Below are positions 16,958 through 25,446 of a stretch of 64,000 nt of DNA, in pieces. This stretch comes from Halomonas cupida (GTDB taxonomy: Bacteria > Pseudomonadota > Gammaproteobacteria > Pseudomonadales > Halomonadaceae): the NCBI RefSeq assembly GCF_900142755.1, contig NZ_FRCA01000002.1:186001-250000 (forward strand), written 5' to 3'. A program made the translations under genes and the position numbers. Each line of letters begins with the position of its first letter. The first letter of the stretch is position 1. The notes below the pieces were generated by a model. The model ran no database searches, was not told the origin of the DNA, and saw only the letters and a program-made list of their open reading frames with translations.

Positions 16958-18529
16958 TTACAGTAGCCACTCTATCGGCAGCAGCGAGATGAACGACACC
17001 GCACCGCGCCTGAACAGGCTTGAGTTGGGTTCCTGGTCGTAACGCAGAACCCCTTGTGGGGTGCGCTCGAGCCAGTACATATCGCCGTTGTCGTCAAGCT
17101 TGACCTCATAGGCATGCTCGATCACGTCGGTATTGAAGACTTCCGCCAGCATCTCGGCCAGTTCCGGGCTATCGATCACGAATCCCAGCTCGGTATTGAG
17201 CTCTGTGGAGCGTGGGTCGAAATTGAAAGACCCCACGAACAGCTTTTCGCCGTCCACGGCGAAAGTCTTGGCATGCAGACTGACGCCGGAACTGCCCAGA
17301 GGGCCTGCCGCATCGCGGATACCTTCCATCCCTGGACCACGACGCTTGAGTTCGAACAGCTGCACCCCGGCCTCGAGTAGTTCGCGACGTCGCTTGGCAT
17401 AACCGACATGCACCGCAGCCACATCAGTCGCCTCCAGCGCATTGGTCAGAATCGTCACCTCGACCCCTCGCTGTTCCATCTCCGAGAACAACCGGGTGCC
17501 CCTTTCCACCGGCACGAAGTACGGCGAGACCAGGTATACGCTTTGCTGTGGATAGCCAATCACTCGCTGCAGACCATCGGTAAGCAGACCGTCATCCTTG
17601 GCAAGCCCCAGGCCCTTGGCCGGATCATCGCTGACCAGTGTCGTCGGTGCCCAGATCAGGTCGACCTCACTCTGCTCCAGCGCCTGACCGAGCGGGCTTT
17701 CGGTGATCGACTGACGATATTTCAGCGTCTCGGGCGAGTCGACCGCCGCATTGACCTCCTGCTGGAAACGTTCCAGCCCCTGCGGCCCAACCGAGGCCAG
17801 TACCCTTGATGCCGGCCAGGACGAGGCACTGGCCCAGTAGCGATCAAAATCAGCGGAAACATCCTGCACCACAGGCCCCACCGCCACCACATCAAGGTCT
17901 GCAAAGGACACTGCCTCGCTGGCACCGAAGTATTCATCGGCGATGTTACGCCCTCCGATCACGGTGGCCTGATTATCCACGGTGAACGACTTGTTGTGCA
18001 TGCGGCGGTTGGCTCGGTGGAAGTCGGTGATATACCCCACCAATCGCGGTGAGCGCACCAGAAAGGGGTTGAACAGCCGAACTTCGATATAGGGATGGGC
18101 ATCCAGCGCGGCAATCTTCTCATCACGACCGGCCGTATTGATATCGTCCAGCAGCAGACGCACTCGCACGTCACGGTCGGCCGCATCCAGCATCGCCTTG
18201 TAGAGCATGGTGCCGGTCACATCGTCGTTCCAGATGTAGTACTGGATATCCAGCGTATGCTCCGCCGCTGCCGCCAGTAACCAGCGGGCGGAAAAGGCAT
18301 CCAGTGGCTGGCGCAACTGGTAGATACCGCTCTCGCCCGGATGTGCCTCCATCGCTGGCGCGATGAGCCGACCGAGCGAGGTATCCCGAGTCAGCTCTAC
18401 CGGTATGGCATGGGTCACACTGCGCCCTTCCGGGGGAGGCAGAGTGCTGCAGGCCGTCAGTGCGCCCATCAGCATCAAGGCCGTCACCGGCACGCAGCGA
18501 GCAGCAACGAATCGAATCACGTTGTTCAA
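16958..18529 (-). CDS. Phospholipase D family lipoprotein (cardiolipin synthase C-like)
   Basis: PLD-superfamily protein of 523 aa, probably acting on phospholipids at the membrane. The N-terminus is a lipoprotein signal with lipobox LTAC, lipidated Cys at about 27. Two HKD motifs are present: HNKSFTVDNQATVIGGRN (His about 178) and HAKTFAVDGEKLFVGSFN (His about 419), both followed by the usual small-residue strands. This matches the ClsC/YmdC group, although those also need a partner and substrate specificity is not readable. No clear ribosome-binding site precedes either the TTG used here or the GTG three codons later (18520), so the start is tentative. Transcribed alone. Confidence 0.88.
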   Translation of the reverse strand: MNNVIRFVAARCVPVTALMLMGALTACSTLPPPEGRSVTHAIPVELTRDTSLGRLIAPAMEAHPGESGIYQLRQPLDAFSARWLLAAAAEHTLDIQYYIWNDDVTGTMLYKAMLDAADRDVRVRLLLDDINTAGRDEKIAALDAHPYIEVRLFNPFLVRSPRLVGYITDFHRANRRMHNKSFTVDNQATVIGGRNIADEYFGASEAVSFADLDVVAVGPVVQDVSADFDRYWASASSWPASRVLASVGPQGLERFQQEVNAAVDSPETLKYRQSITESPLGQALEQSEVDLIWAPTTLVSDDPAKGLGLAKDDGLLTDGLQRVIGYPQQSVYLVSPYFVPVERGTRLFSEMEQRGVEVTILTNALEATDVAAVHVGYAKRRRELLEAGVQLFELKRRGPGMEGIRDAAGPLGSSGVSLHAKTFAVDGEKLFVGSFNFDPRSTELNTELGFVIDSPELAEMLAEVFNTDVIEHAYEVKLDDNGDMYWLERTPQGVLRYDQEPNSSLFRRGAVSFISLLPIEWLL

Positions 18530-18742
18530 GGGCCGATTTCCGAATTCAGGTATATCACTTGTCCATTGACGTATTGTGCACCTGTCTTCTCTCCAGTCCT
18601 ATCGTGGATCCTGCCACTGCAGGCCCCGCGCTCCATGAACGAGGCTGGGCCAATACCCTGTTTTACGGAGCTGGTGGACGCATGCTTTCTGCGGAAGTGC
18701 CTCAGCAATGGTCACAGGAGTCCTGCGCCAATACCTTGCGGA

Positions 18743-19081
18743 TCACTCAGCACTCAATGGCATCGACAGCAACAGGAAGGAGAGTGTCTTGCCATGCCCG
18801 TCCAGATTCAGAGCGCCGTTGACTCCCCCCTGCAGCACATCGTCAATGACGAGGTTCATGCCATGCAGCCCAGGCATCGAATAACGCTTCACTTCAGAGG
18901 CTCCACGATGTGCAAACAGCGCCAGCACTCGCTCCTCGGTGACGACTTCCATCAACAATGGGAAGTCGTGAGGGTCATAGACGAAAACGGCGAGGTTGAG
19001 GCGATTTCCCTTGTCACCAGCGCGAGCATGGGCAATGTCGTGCAGACACCGCGCGCGACGGGTCTGGAGCGGTATAGTCAT
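18743..19081 (-). CDS. AtuA-related small protein (AtuA C-terminal-like domain)
   Basis: Protein of 112 aa matching the separate C-terminal domain found in or next to AtuA proteins. Diagnostic segments are CLHDIAHARAGDKGNRLNLA near the start and RYSMPGLHGMNLVIDDVLQ with GGVNGALNLDGHGKTLS near the end. The start overlaps the stop of the upstream AtuA gene (ATGA), and AGAGGG lies seven bases before it, so it is translationally coupled and probably works as the partner subunit. Last gene of the TAXI-TRAP/AtuA operon. Biochemical role is not established. Confidence 0.88.
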   Translation of the reverse strand: MTIPLQTRRARCLHDIAHARAGDKGNRLNLAVFVYDPHDFPLLMEVVTEERVLALFAHRGASEVKRYSMPGLHGMNLVIDDVLQGGVNGALNLDGHGKTLSFLLLSMPLSAE

Positions 19082-20487
19082 GATGCGGCCCTCTTTTCCC
19101 CCAATGACTCCGGAGCGTCGGTATCGCCCCTGTACCACCTGGCGCCAGCAACGATATCTTCACGTCTGACCAGCCAGGAGGCGCTCAACAGGCGTCGTTG
19201 AAAGTGACGTCGGACGCCACCACCACCTGCTGGGCCCGCACAGTAGAGGGCCATCAACTCCTGAGTAGCACGCTCCACCCAGCGTCGCTCAGAGTGCTCG
19301 ACAGCCAGCCTGAGCCGATAATCACCGTCCGGCTGCTCATCGCCCTGATTGGCCATTCCACCATCATCATCATTGAATACGCTGAGGTGACCGATGATGT
19401 CGAAACGCGCACGCAGATCGACGGGCGTACGGAAGCCGAGGCGTTCACGCAGCACGTCCGCCGCCAGCCGGGCCCGCGCCAGAGCGTTGGGCCCGGCGTA
19501 GGAGATCTCCGCCTCGCCCTGCCAGCCGGCGTCGTAGCAGATCGTGGTCTTGAGCCTCTCCGGCGCGGGCTTGCCGCGAATACCACGCACCTCGACCCGA
19601 TCCGTGGCGAGCTGACGAACTTCAACCTCGGTGAGATCCACTATCACATCCGGCGTCAGATAATTGGCCGGGTCATGGACCTCATAAAGTAGTTGCTCCT
19701 TGACGGTGCGCTCGGTGACCAGCCCACCGGTCCCGGCGGGCTTGGTCACCACCAGTACCCCGTCTGCCTCGACGTCAATGATCGGGTACCCGAGGTGCGC
19801 CATACCCGGCACATCCTTGAACCCCGGATCGGCGAAATAGCCTCCGCTGACCTGGGCGCCACACTCCCCCAGGTGCCCCGCCATCATGCCCGCCGCCAGC
19901 CGATCCCAGTCGTCCCGGGCCCAGCCGAAGTGATCGATCAACGGCGCCAGAAAAAGCGCGGGATCCGCCACTCTTCCGGCCACCACCACCTCAGCACCAA
20001 GCTGCAAAGCCTCCACCAATGGCTGTGCTCCCAGGTACACGTTCGCCGACACCAGTGCTGTCTCATCCGGCAAGTCACCGACCTCGGCCTCCCAGGGCAC
20101 CAGGTCCAGATGACTTAAACGCTGCCGAATGTCATCGCCATAGACTTCCACCAGCGCAACGTCGGGCAACCCGAGACGCTTCGCCAATGCTTCGATCCGA
20201 CGGCAGGCACCATCAGGGTCTGCCGCACCGAAGTTGCCGAGAATGCGAATACCTCGGGATAGACACTTTTCCAGTATTGGCTCGATCAGTTCGTCGATCA
20301 GCGGCTCATAGCCGCCTTGCGGATCCTCGCGCATGCGTCGATGCGCAGCCGCCAGGGTACGCTCGCCGAGGGTCTCGAATATCAGCGCACAGGGTTCACC
20401 ACGTCGAATCAGCTCATCGACCACGGCAATCGCCGCATCGGTGCGATCGCCGGAGAAGCCCGCACCACTACCCAGCAGGAAACTCAT
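19078..20487 (-). CDS. Acyclic terpene utilisation AtuA family protein (DUF1446)
   Basis: AtuA-family protein of 469 aa. The N-terminal LLGSGAGFSGDRTDAAI is the family hallmark, followed by LIFETLGERTLA, then GNFGAADPDGACRRIE and GRVADPALFLAPL. AGGAGG eight bases upstream of the chosen ATG and the overlap of this ATG with the TRAP permease stop fix the start. The family is named from citronellol/geraniol degradation in Pseudomonas, but members occur in many acid-catabolic operons and the reaction is unproven. Here it is the third cistron behind a TAXI-TRAP importer, with its C-terminal-like domain as a separate gene. It probably processes the imported acid. Confidence 0.9.
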   Translation of the reverse strand: MSFLLGSGAGFSGDRTDAAIAVVDELIRRGEPCALIFETLGERTLAAAHRRMREDPQGGYEPLIDELIEPILEKCLSRGIRILGNFGAADPDGACRRIEALAKRLGLPDVALVEVYGDDIRQRLSHLDLVPWEAEVGDLPDETALVSANVYLGAQPLVEALQLGAEVVVAGRVADPALFLAPLIDHFGWARDDWDRLAAGMMAGHLGECGAQVSGGYFADPGFKDVPGMAHLGYPIIDVEADGVLVVTKPAGTGGLVTERTVKEQLLYEVHDPANYLTPDVIVDLTEVEVRQLATDRVEVRGIRGKPAPERLKTTICYDAGWQGEAEISYAGPNALARARLAADVLRERLGFRTPVDLRARFDIIGHLSVFNDDDGGMANQGDEQPDGDYRLRLAVEHSERRWVERATQELMALYCAGPAGGGGVRRHFQRRLLSASWLVRREDIVAGARWYRGDTDAPESLGEKRAAS

Positions 20488-22394
20488 GCCCCAGTCCTCC
20501 TGGAATGACTCGCTACTGTCTGGCGCGCTGAAGCGCTCTCCGGCAACCGTGCCAGACGACGTCGGCGAAGAATGAAGATCAACACCGTCATCGCCAGAGC
20601 AGCTGCTGTGGTCAGCCAACCCGGAGTAAGCGCCAGTGCAATGATGACAATCAGTGCCAGCAGATCCAGCCAACCACGGCCACTGAATTCGCAGCGCGAC
20701 ATCAACGCTGCGAATGCCGTGACAAACACCACGCCCTGACACAGCGCCAGCACGATATCGATACCACTGCCGAACCCAGCCAGAGCGGGATAGATCAACA
20801 ACAGAAACGGAATTACATAGATGGCAGCCGCCAGTCGCACGGCCTCGAAGGCCGAAGTCAGCCAGGTGGTCTCGGCAATACCCGCTGCGACGAAGACAGC
20901 GACACAGACCGGCGGCGTGATCACCGACAGCGTCGCGAAGTAGAACACGAACAGATGAGCGATCAGTGGGTCGACACCGATGCCGGTCAAGGCAGGTGCC
21001 AGCACCGAAGCCACCAGCACATAGGCCGCCGTGGTCGGAATTCCCATCCCCAGAATCAGGCAGACCGCCGCCACGATCACCGCTACGACCAGCGTCGACT
21101 GACCAACATCCACGATCAGACTGGTCAGGGTAACGCCGATTCCTGTCATGCCAATCATCGCCACCAGAATCTGCGCGCCGGCCAGCAACACGCCGATGAT
21201 GACCATTCCGCGCCCGGCGTCCTGCAATCCCTGGAGCAGCGTCACGACCAACTCACGCAGCGACGTGCCTGCACGCAGTCCAAACAGGACATAGCTGATC
21301 GCCGTCAGGGCGATGCCATAGAAGGCGGCGGTCTGAATCGACTTGCCGCTCAGTACTCCAGCAAACAGCCCTCCCAGAGCCGCCAGAATCGGTACCAGCC
21401 GCGACGCCTTGAGAATCGTCTGCCAGGACGGGAGCTCTTCCGCCGGTACCACGCACAGCCCGCGACGACGCGCCACCAGATGGATGGTGAGGAAGACACC
21501 GAGATAGAACAACACTGCTGGAATCAACGCCGCCAGCGCAATGCGGACGTAACTCTCTCCGAGGATCTCCGCCATGATGAAGGCTGCCGCGCCCAGTATG
21601 GGCGGCGCCACCTGGCCACCGGTCGAGGCCACTGCTTCAACACCCGCGGCGAAAGGGGCCGGATAACCGAGTCGCTTCATCATGGGTATGGTGAAGTTGC
21701 CGGTGGTCGCCACGTTGGCCACTGCGCTGCCACTGACCATGCCGAACAGCCCCGAGGCCACTGTGGCAACCTTGGCGGCACCGCCTGGTGAACGGCCACT
21801 GATGCGCAGCGCCAGATCCATGAAGGTGTTGCCGCCTCCGGTGTGCAGCAGTATGCCTCCGAACATCACGAAGGCAGCAATGGTGGTCGCTGCCACTCCG
21901 ACCAGCATGCCCCAGATGCCGAGGTCTCCCAGATACAGGGTTTCGGTGATGTAGAAGATATCGAAACCTCGGTGGCCAAGTGGACCGGGAATCCATTCAC
22001 CCAGCCAGGCATAGGCCAGCCCCACTACCACCAACAGCGGAAAGATCAGGCCGATGGCGCGACGCGACAGCTCGAGAATAGTCACCACCAGCACCGCACA
22101 CAGCGCCAGGTCTCGCGTGCTCGCCCAGGGCAGTTCGGTGAGGATCTGTTGGTGGTGCGTCGCAACATAGCCGCAGGCAACAACACTCCCCACGGCCAGC
22201 ACCAGATCCACAGCCCCCCCTACGGGGCGCCACACCTTGTTCTTCCCCAGCGGATAGAGCGTCAGACCCAGCAGAATCACCAGGCTCAGGAACAGGCTGC
22301 GCTGCACCAGGCTCTCGAAGGAGCCGAATGCCGAGGTATAGAGGATCATCGAGCCCAGCAGCAACGCCAGGCAACGGGATATCAGAGTCAGCAT
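20484..22394 (-). CDS. TRAP transporter fused permease (4TM-12TM)
   Basis: Inner-membrane component of a TAXI-type TRAP importer, 636 aa, with the small DctQ-like and large DctM-like subunits fused, the normal form for TAXI systems. Hydrophobic helices fill most of the length. The large-subunit family segment VASGLFGMVSGSAVANVATT and, later, GMGIPTTAAYVLVASVLAPAL are conserved. Transport is driven by Na+ or H+ gradients in this class. Only a weak GAGA lies upstream of the ATG; the 107-bp gap to the binding-protein gene is filled by a 21-bp repeat. The stop overlaps the AtuA start, so the genes are coupled. Confidence 0.94.
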   Translation of the reverse strand: MLTLISRCLALLLGSMILYTSAFGSFESLVQRSLFLSLVILLGLTLYPLGKNKVWRPVGGAVDLVLAVGSVVACGYVATHHQQILTELPWASTRDLALCAVLVVTILELSRRAIGLIFPLLVVVGLAYAWLGEWIPGPLGHRGFDIFYITETLYLGDLGIWGMLVGVAATTIAAFVMFGGILLHTGGGNTFMDLALRISGRSPGGAAKVATVASGLFGMVSGSAVANVATTGNFTIPMMKRLGYPAPFAAGVEAVASTGGQVAPPILGAAAFIMAEILGESYVRIALAALIPAVLFYLGVFLTIHLVARRRGLCVVPAEELPSWQTILKASRLVPILAALGGLFAGVLSGKSIQTAAFYGIALTAISYVLFGLRAGTSLRELVVTLLQGLQDAGRGMVIIGVLLAGAQILVAMIGMTGIGVTLTSLIVDVGQSTLVVAVIVAAVCLILGMGIPTTAAYVLVASVLAPALTGIGVDPLIAHLFVFYFATLSVITPPVCVAVFVAAGIAETTWLTSAFEAVRLAAAIYVIPFLLLIYPALAGFGSGIDIVLALCQGVVFVTAFAALMSRCEFSGRGWLDLLALIVIIALALTPGWLTTAAALAMTVLIFILRRRRLARLPESASARQTVASHSRRTGA

Positions 22395-22430
22395 GGAAAT
22401 GTCTCGCTATGCGGTGACGCTGGTCATCAA

Positions 22431-22515
22431 CCGAGCTCAAGGCTGTTTCAACCGGGCTCAGGGCTGTTTCAACCGGGCTCAGGGCTGTTCTTCCACCAGA
22501 CTCAGGGCTGTTCGA
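22431..22515. repeat. 21-bp tandem repeat between TAXI and permease genes
   Basis: Roughly four units of 21 bp, for example CCGGGCTCAGGGCTGTTTCA plus A, run from 22431. The last, degenerate unit runs into the 3' end of the binding-protein gene, whose final Glu-Gln-Pro-stop codons are made of repeat sequence. The core CTCAGGGCTGTTT is shared with the 24-bp coding repeat near 12.0 kb. Confidence 0.9.
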
Positions 22516-23476
22516 CCGGCATCAAGGCATCAGGAATCTCGTAACCCTGCTCCTCGAAGTAGCGCGCCGCACCGGGATGCAAAGGAACGCTTCCGACCGA
22601 CAGTGTCATTTCGGCCATGTCCTCACCTTCCAGTGCCGCAAAGGCATTGACCTGAGGTTCAGGATGCTCCATCACCGCCTTGACGATCCGATAGGCGGTT
22701 TCCTCATCCAGCGAGGGAGAGGCGTGCATGGCCACACCAAAGGCCCAGGTGGTGTAGGCAGGAATACCTTCGGCAGCACCTTCCGGGATATCGACCACCG
22801 CGAGGTCCGGCATCTCGCTACGCAATGTTTCTGCCTGCTGTTGATCCAGTGACAGTACCGCGACATCAGTGAAGGTGGCGATATCCATGGTCGAGCCATC
22901 AAGACGCTTGCCAACTCCAGACTTGACGTAACCGGCAATGCGACCGTCCTTGATCGAATCCACCACATCCGTGGTCGAACCGCGCACGTATTCCGGTGTA
23001 ATGCCCAGGGTCTCCAGCACCGCCTCGGTGGTTGTCTCGGTGGATGATCCGGTGATCCCGGGGTTGAGCCGTACGCCATCAAGCTCCGCCAGGCGGGAAA
23101 CACCCGCATCCTGACGCAGCACTACATTCTGTGGTGCTACGGTATAGACCCACAGTAGGCGCGTATCCACTGGACGTGAGGCATAGTCTCCCTCACCGGC
23201 ATACGCTTGATAGCCGGTATTGGTGGTCACCAGCCCCATGTCGATCTGATCACGGCTCAGGCGGCGCAGATTGTCGACCGTAGCCCCTGTCTCCGCTACG
23301 GAGGCATCAACGCTCTCGACGTGCTCGTTGATCAACTGATTGACAGCGACAAAGTAACCGTAATGACTGGAAGAGCTGGAAGTAGAGCCGATCAGCAGAC
23401 GTTGTTGCGCCTCGACCGATGACACGCCGGCCAGCATGGCAATACTTGCCGCTACAGTGGCAATACGAAATTTCAT
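22502..23476 (-). CDS. TAXI family TRAP transporter solute-binding subunit
   Basis: Periplasmic substrate-binding protein of 324 aa, first gene of the operon. The signal peptide (KFRIATVAASIAMLAGVSSV, then EAQ) is followed by the TAXI start LLIGSTSSSSSHYGYFVAV. Further family segments are DMGLVTTNTGYQAYAGEG and PGITGSSTETTTEAVLE. The C-terminal VPLHPGAARYFEEQGYEIP is typical. AGGAGT precedes the ATG. Ligands of TAXI proteins include dicarboxylates and glutamate-like acids; here the AtuA genes suggest a branched or terpenoid acid, which is inference. Confidence 0.93.
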   Translation of the reverse strand: MKFRIATVAASIAMLAGVSSVEAQQRLLIGSTSSSSSHYGYFVAVNQLINEHVESVDASVAETGATVDNLRRLSRDQIDMGLVTTNTGYQAYAGEGDYASRPVDTRLLWVYTVAPQNVVLRQDAGVSRLAELDGVRLNPGITGSSTETTTEAVLETLGITPEYVRGSTTDVVDSIKDGRIAGYVKSGVGKRLDGSTMDIATFTDVAVLSLDQQQAETLRSEMPDLAVVDIPEGAAEGIPAYTTWAFGVAMHASPSLDEETAYRIVKAVMEHPEPQVNAFAALEGEDMAEMTLSVGSVPLHPGAARYFEEQGYEIPDALMPVEQP

Positions 23477-23582
23477 GGCGTACTCCTGCCCTCGAGGGCT
23501 TGTTGTTGTGCCACAAGAGAAGTCGTGGGATTCGAGTCCTGCCCTCCCACAAGATGAACGACTCCAGCATGGTCGGCAGACT

Positions 23583-23619
23583 ACGTTTTGACTATTGAAT
23601 AGTTTTTAAAAAACGTTTT
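23583..23619. promoter_or_regulatory. Nested palindromes in LysR/TAXI promoter region
   Basis: ACTATT-G-AATAGT (23591-23603) is a perfect dyad. AAAACGTTTT (23610-23619) is a 10-bp palindrome nine bases before the LysR ATG. ACGTTTT (23583-23589) and AAAACGT (23610-23616) form an outer inverted repeat. These are likely binding sites for the adjacent LysR protein. The AT-richness contrasts with the surroundings. Confidence 0.6.
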
Positions 23620-23628
23620 AATAAATTT

Positions 23629-24570
23629 ATGAATCCCAGCATCAAGCAGCTTCAGGCCTTTGTCATCGTTTCTCGCTCTCGCAGTCTGGCGCAAGCCAGC
23701 GAACGACTGCACCTGTCACAGCCAGCCATCTCGATTGCGCTGAAGAACCTCGAGGAACAGGTCGGCGGCAAGCTGTTCAGCCGCGACGGGCGGCAGCTCA
23801 GCCTGACCCCGGAAGGACGCGACTTTCTCCCCACTGCCCAGCGCCTGCTGCAGGATTGGCAAGAGGCCTTCGATGATCTCGGTGCGCTGTTCTCCAAACA
23901 ACGCGGCAAGGTCACCATCGCCGCTCTGCCGACCCTGGCTGCGGGCCTGGTGCCCGGTGTCATCGCCGAGTTTCACCGCCACTACCCACGCATCAATCTG
24001 AGCCTGCACGACGTGCTCGCCGATGAAGTCACCGGCATGGTGCGCGATGAGCGTGCAGACTTCGGACTATCGGTGCCCCCTCGAGATGCCGAGGACCTCG
24101 ATTTCACTCCAATCATCGATGACCAGAACGTCGTGGTCTGCGCACAGGGTCATCCGCTGCTGGAGCACCGGGAAGTGGCCTGGCGATTGCTGGCGGATTA
24201 CCCCTTCATCGGTATCCACCGCCAATCCAGCTCTCGCCAACAGATCGACCAGTTGATGGAAGATATCGGCTGTCGCCTGGATATCCTCTGTGACGCCAGC
24301 CAGATTGCCACCGTCGGGCGTATGGTCGCGGCGGGCCTCGGCATCAGCGTGTTGCCATCATTGAGTTTCCGCCAGATATCTCTGGACGGGCTTGATTATC
24401 GACCACTGGTCGAGCCTCGCTTGCCTCGCCATCTCGGTATCATCACCCGGCGCCATGCAGCCCTTTCTTCTGCCGCTGTCGCCCTGCTGGCAATGCTGCG
24501 CAGTGCGGCTTCCGACATGGAAGAGATCGCCACTGGATCCACTCGAGAAATCATCCCCCCCTCTACCTGA
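23629..24570 (+). CDS. LysR family transcriptional regulator
   Basis: LysR-type regulator, 313 aa. The N-terminal HTH reads IKQLQAFVIVSRSRSLAQAS with LSQPAISIALKNLEEQVG, followed by a LysR substrate-binding domain, including VAAGLGISVLPSLSFRQI near 230. It is divergent from the TAXI-TRAP/AtuA operon, with palindromes in between, and is therefore the probable activator of that operon, sensing the transported acid or an intermediate. The ATG lies directly after an AT-rich stretch with no strong ribosome-binding site, consistent with overlap of promoter and leader. Family certain, effector unknown. Confidence 0.93.
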   Translation: MNPSIKQLQAFVIVSRSRSLAQASERLHLSQPAISIALKNLEEQVGGKLFSRDGRQLSLTPEGRDFLPTAQRLLQDWQEAFDDLGALFSKQRGKVTIAALPTLAAGLVPGVIAEFHRHYPRINLSLHDVLADEVTGMVRDERADFGLSVPPRDAEDLDFTPIIDDQNVVVCAQGHPLLEHREVAWRLLADYPFIGIHRQSSSRQQIDQLMEDIGCRLDILCDASQIATVGRMVAAGLGISVLPSLSFRQISLDGLDYRPLVEPRLPRHLGIITRRHAALSSAAVALLAMLRSAASDMEEIATGSTREIIPPST

Positions 24571-24942
24571 GCTACTGGCTACCCGACGCTTCTCCGCAAA
24601 TCAGCTGCTTCCCTGTCGACATCATTACCGAGTCAGCTCGCCTCCAACCAGGGAGTTGCGGGTATCTCATCGGCAACGAGCCTGAATCCAGGCTCCCTAC
24701 TAAAAGCACTGTGCACATACGACCTTTCCCACAGCCGAATAAGGCCCGGGACATGGACACCTATCCCGGAGCCCCCTAGGCTTTAGCCATGCCAAAAGAA
24801 ACAATAAATTACACAGATGTCTTGCATGAAAACTTAACACAATCAATTACATGCACGGTTTCTGTCAACAATCTTTACACAACAACACCAGCCACCGGAA
24901 CGGACTCTCCGAGTGAGCAGGAAATACAAAAGGACCGCCGCA
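24571..24942. other. Intergenic region before cupin gene
   Basis: No gene, repeat or clear terminator is seen. The right half (24790-24900) is AT-rich relative to its surroundings and probably holds the cupin promoter. No specific box is convincing. Confidence 0.4.
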
Positions 24943-25281
24943 ATGACCAAACCATTCAAGAAGTACAAGCTCAACGATGACGTCACCCTTCAGATGGTGT
25001 CCTACACCGAAGAAATGATGGTCGCCAGACTGTGGTTTACCGGGAAGGGGTTCGAGGGCACACATCACCATTTCAATCAGGAAGCCAACATTGTCATCTC
25101 CGGAAAGTTCGAAGCGACCAACGGTGACCAGAAGGTCCTTCTGACCGCTGGCGACTCCGTTCTGGTGCACTCGGAAGACCCGCACAATCTGGAGTGCCTG
25201 ACACCAACAGGCGAGATTCTGACCTGCTGGACACCTGCCAGAGCCGACATCATCGAAAAGTATGCCGAACGGGAAGAATAG
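24943..25281 (+). CDS. Small cupin domain protein
   Basis: Single-domain cupin of 112 aa. The metal-site motif is visible as GTHHHFNQEANIVISGKFE, with the His, His, Glu ligands, and the second cupin motif as GDSVLVHSEDPHNLECL. Such small cupins bind a divalent metal and may act as isomerases, dioxygenases or sensors; nothing here picks one. AAAGGA about nine bases before the ATG beginning MTKPFKKYK defines the start; an upstream in-frame GTG is less likely. Monocistronic by spacing, with no linked pathway. Confidence 0.88.
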   Translation: MTKPFKKYKLNDDVTLQMVSYTEEMMVARLWFTGKGFEGTHHHFNQEANIVISGKFEATNGDQKVLLTAGDSVLVHSEDPHNLECLTPTGEILTCWTPARADIIEKYAEREE

Positions 25282-25446
25282 TCCGCACAGCCTGTGTCTC
25301 CTTGCCTGCCTACTTCCCGCTGTTGATGCGGGATTGTTCAGAGCAGGGAGCCACCAGTTGTCCATGAGCTCTGCTTACGCAGGGAGCTCAACGCTCGACA
25401 GTGGTATCAACCTGATCGACGCGCTCTTGCGTTTCTGGAGATCTCA

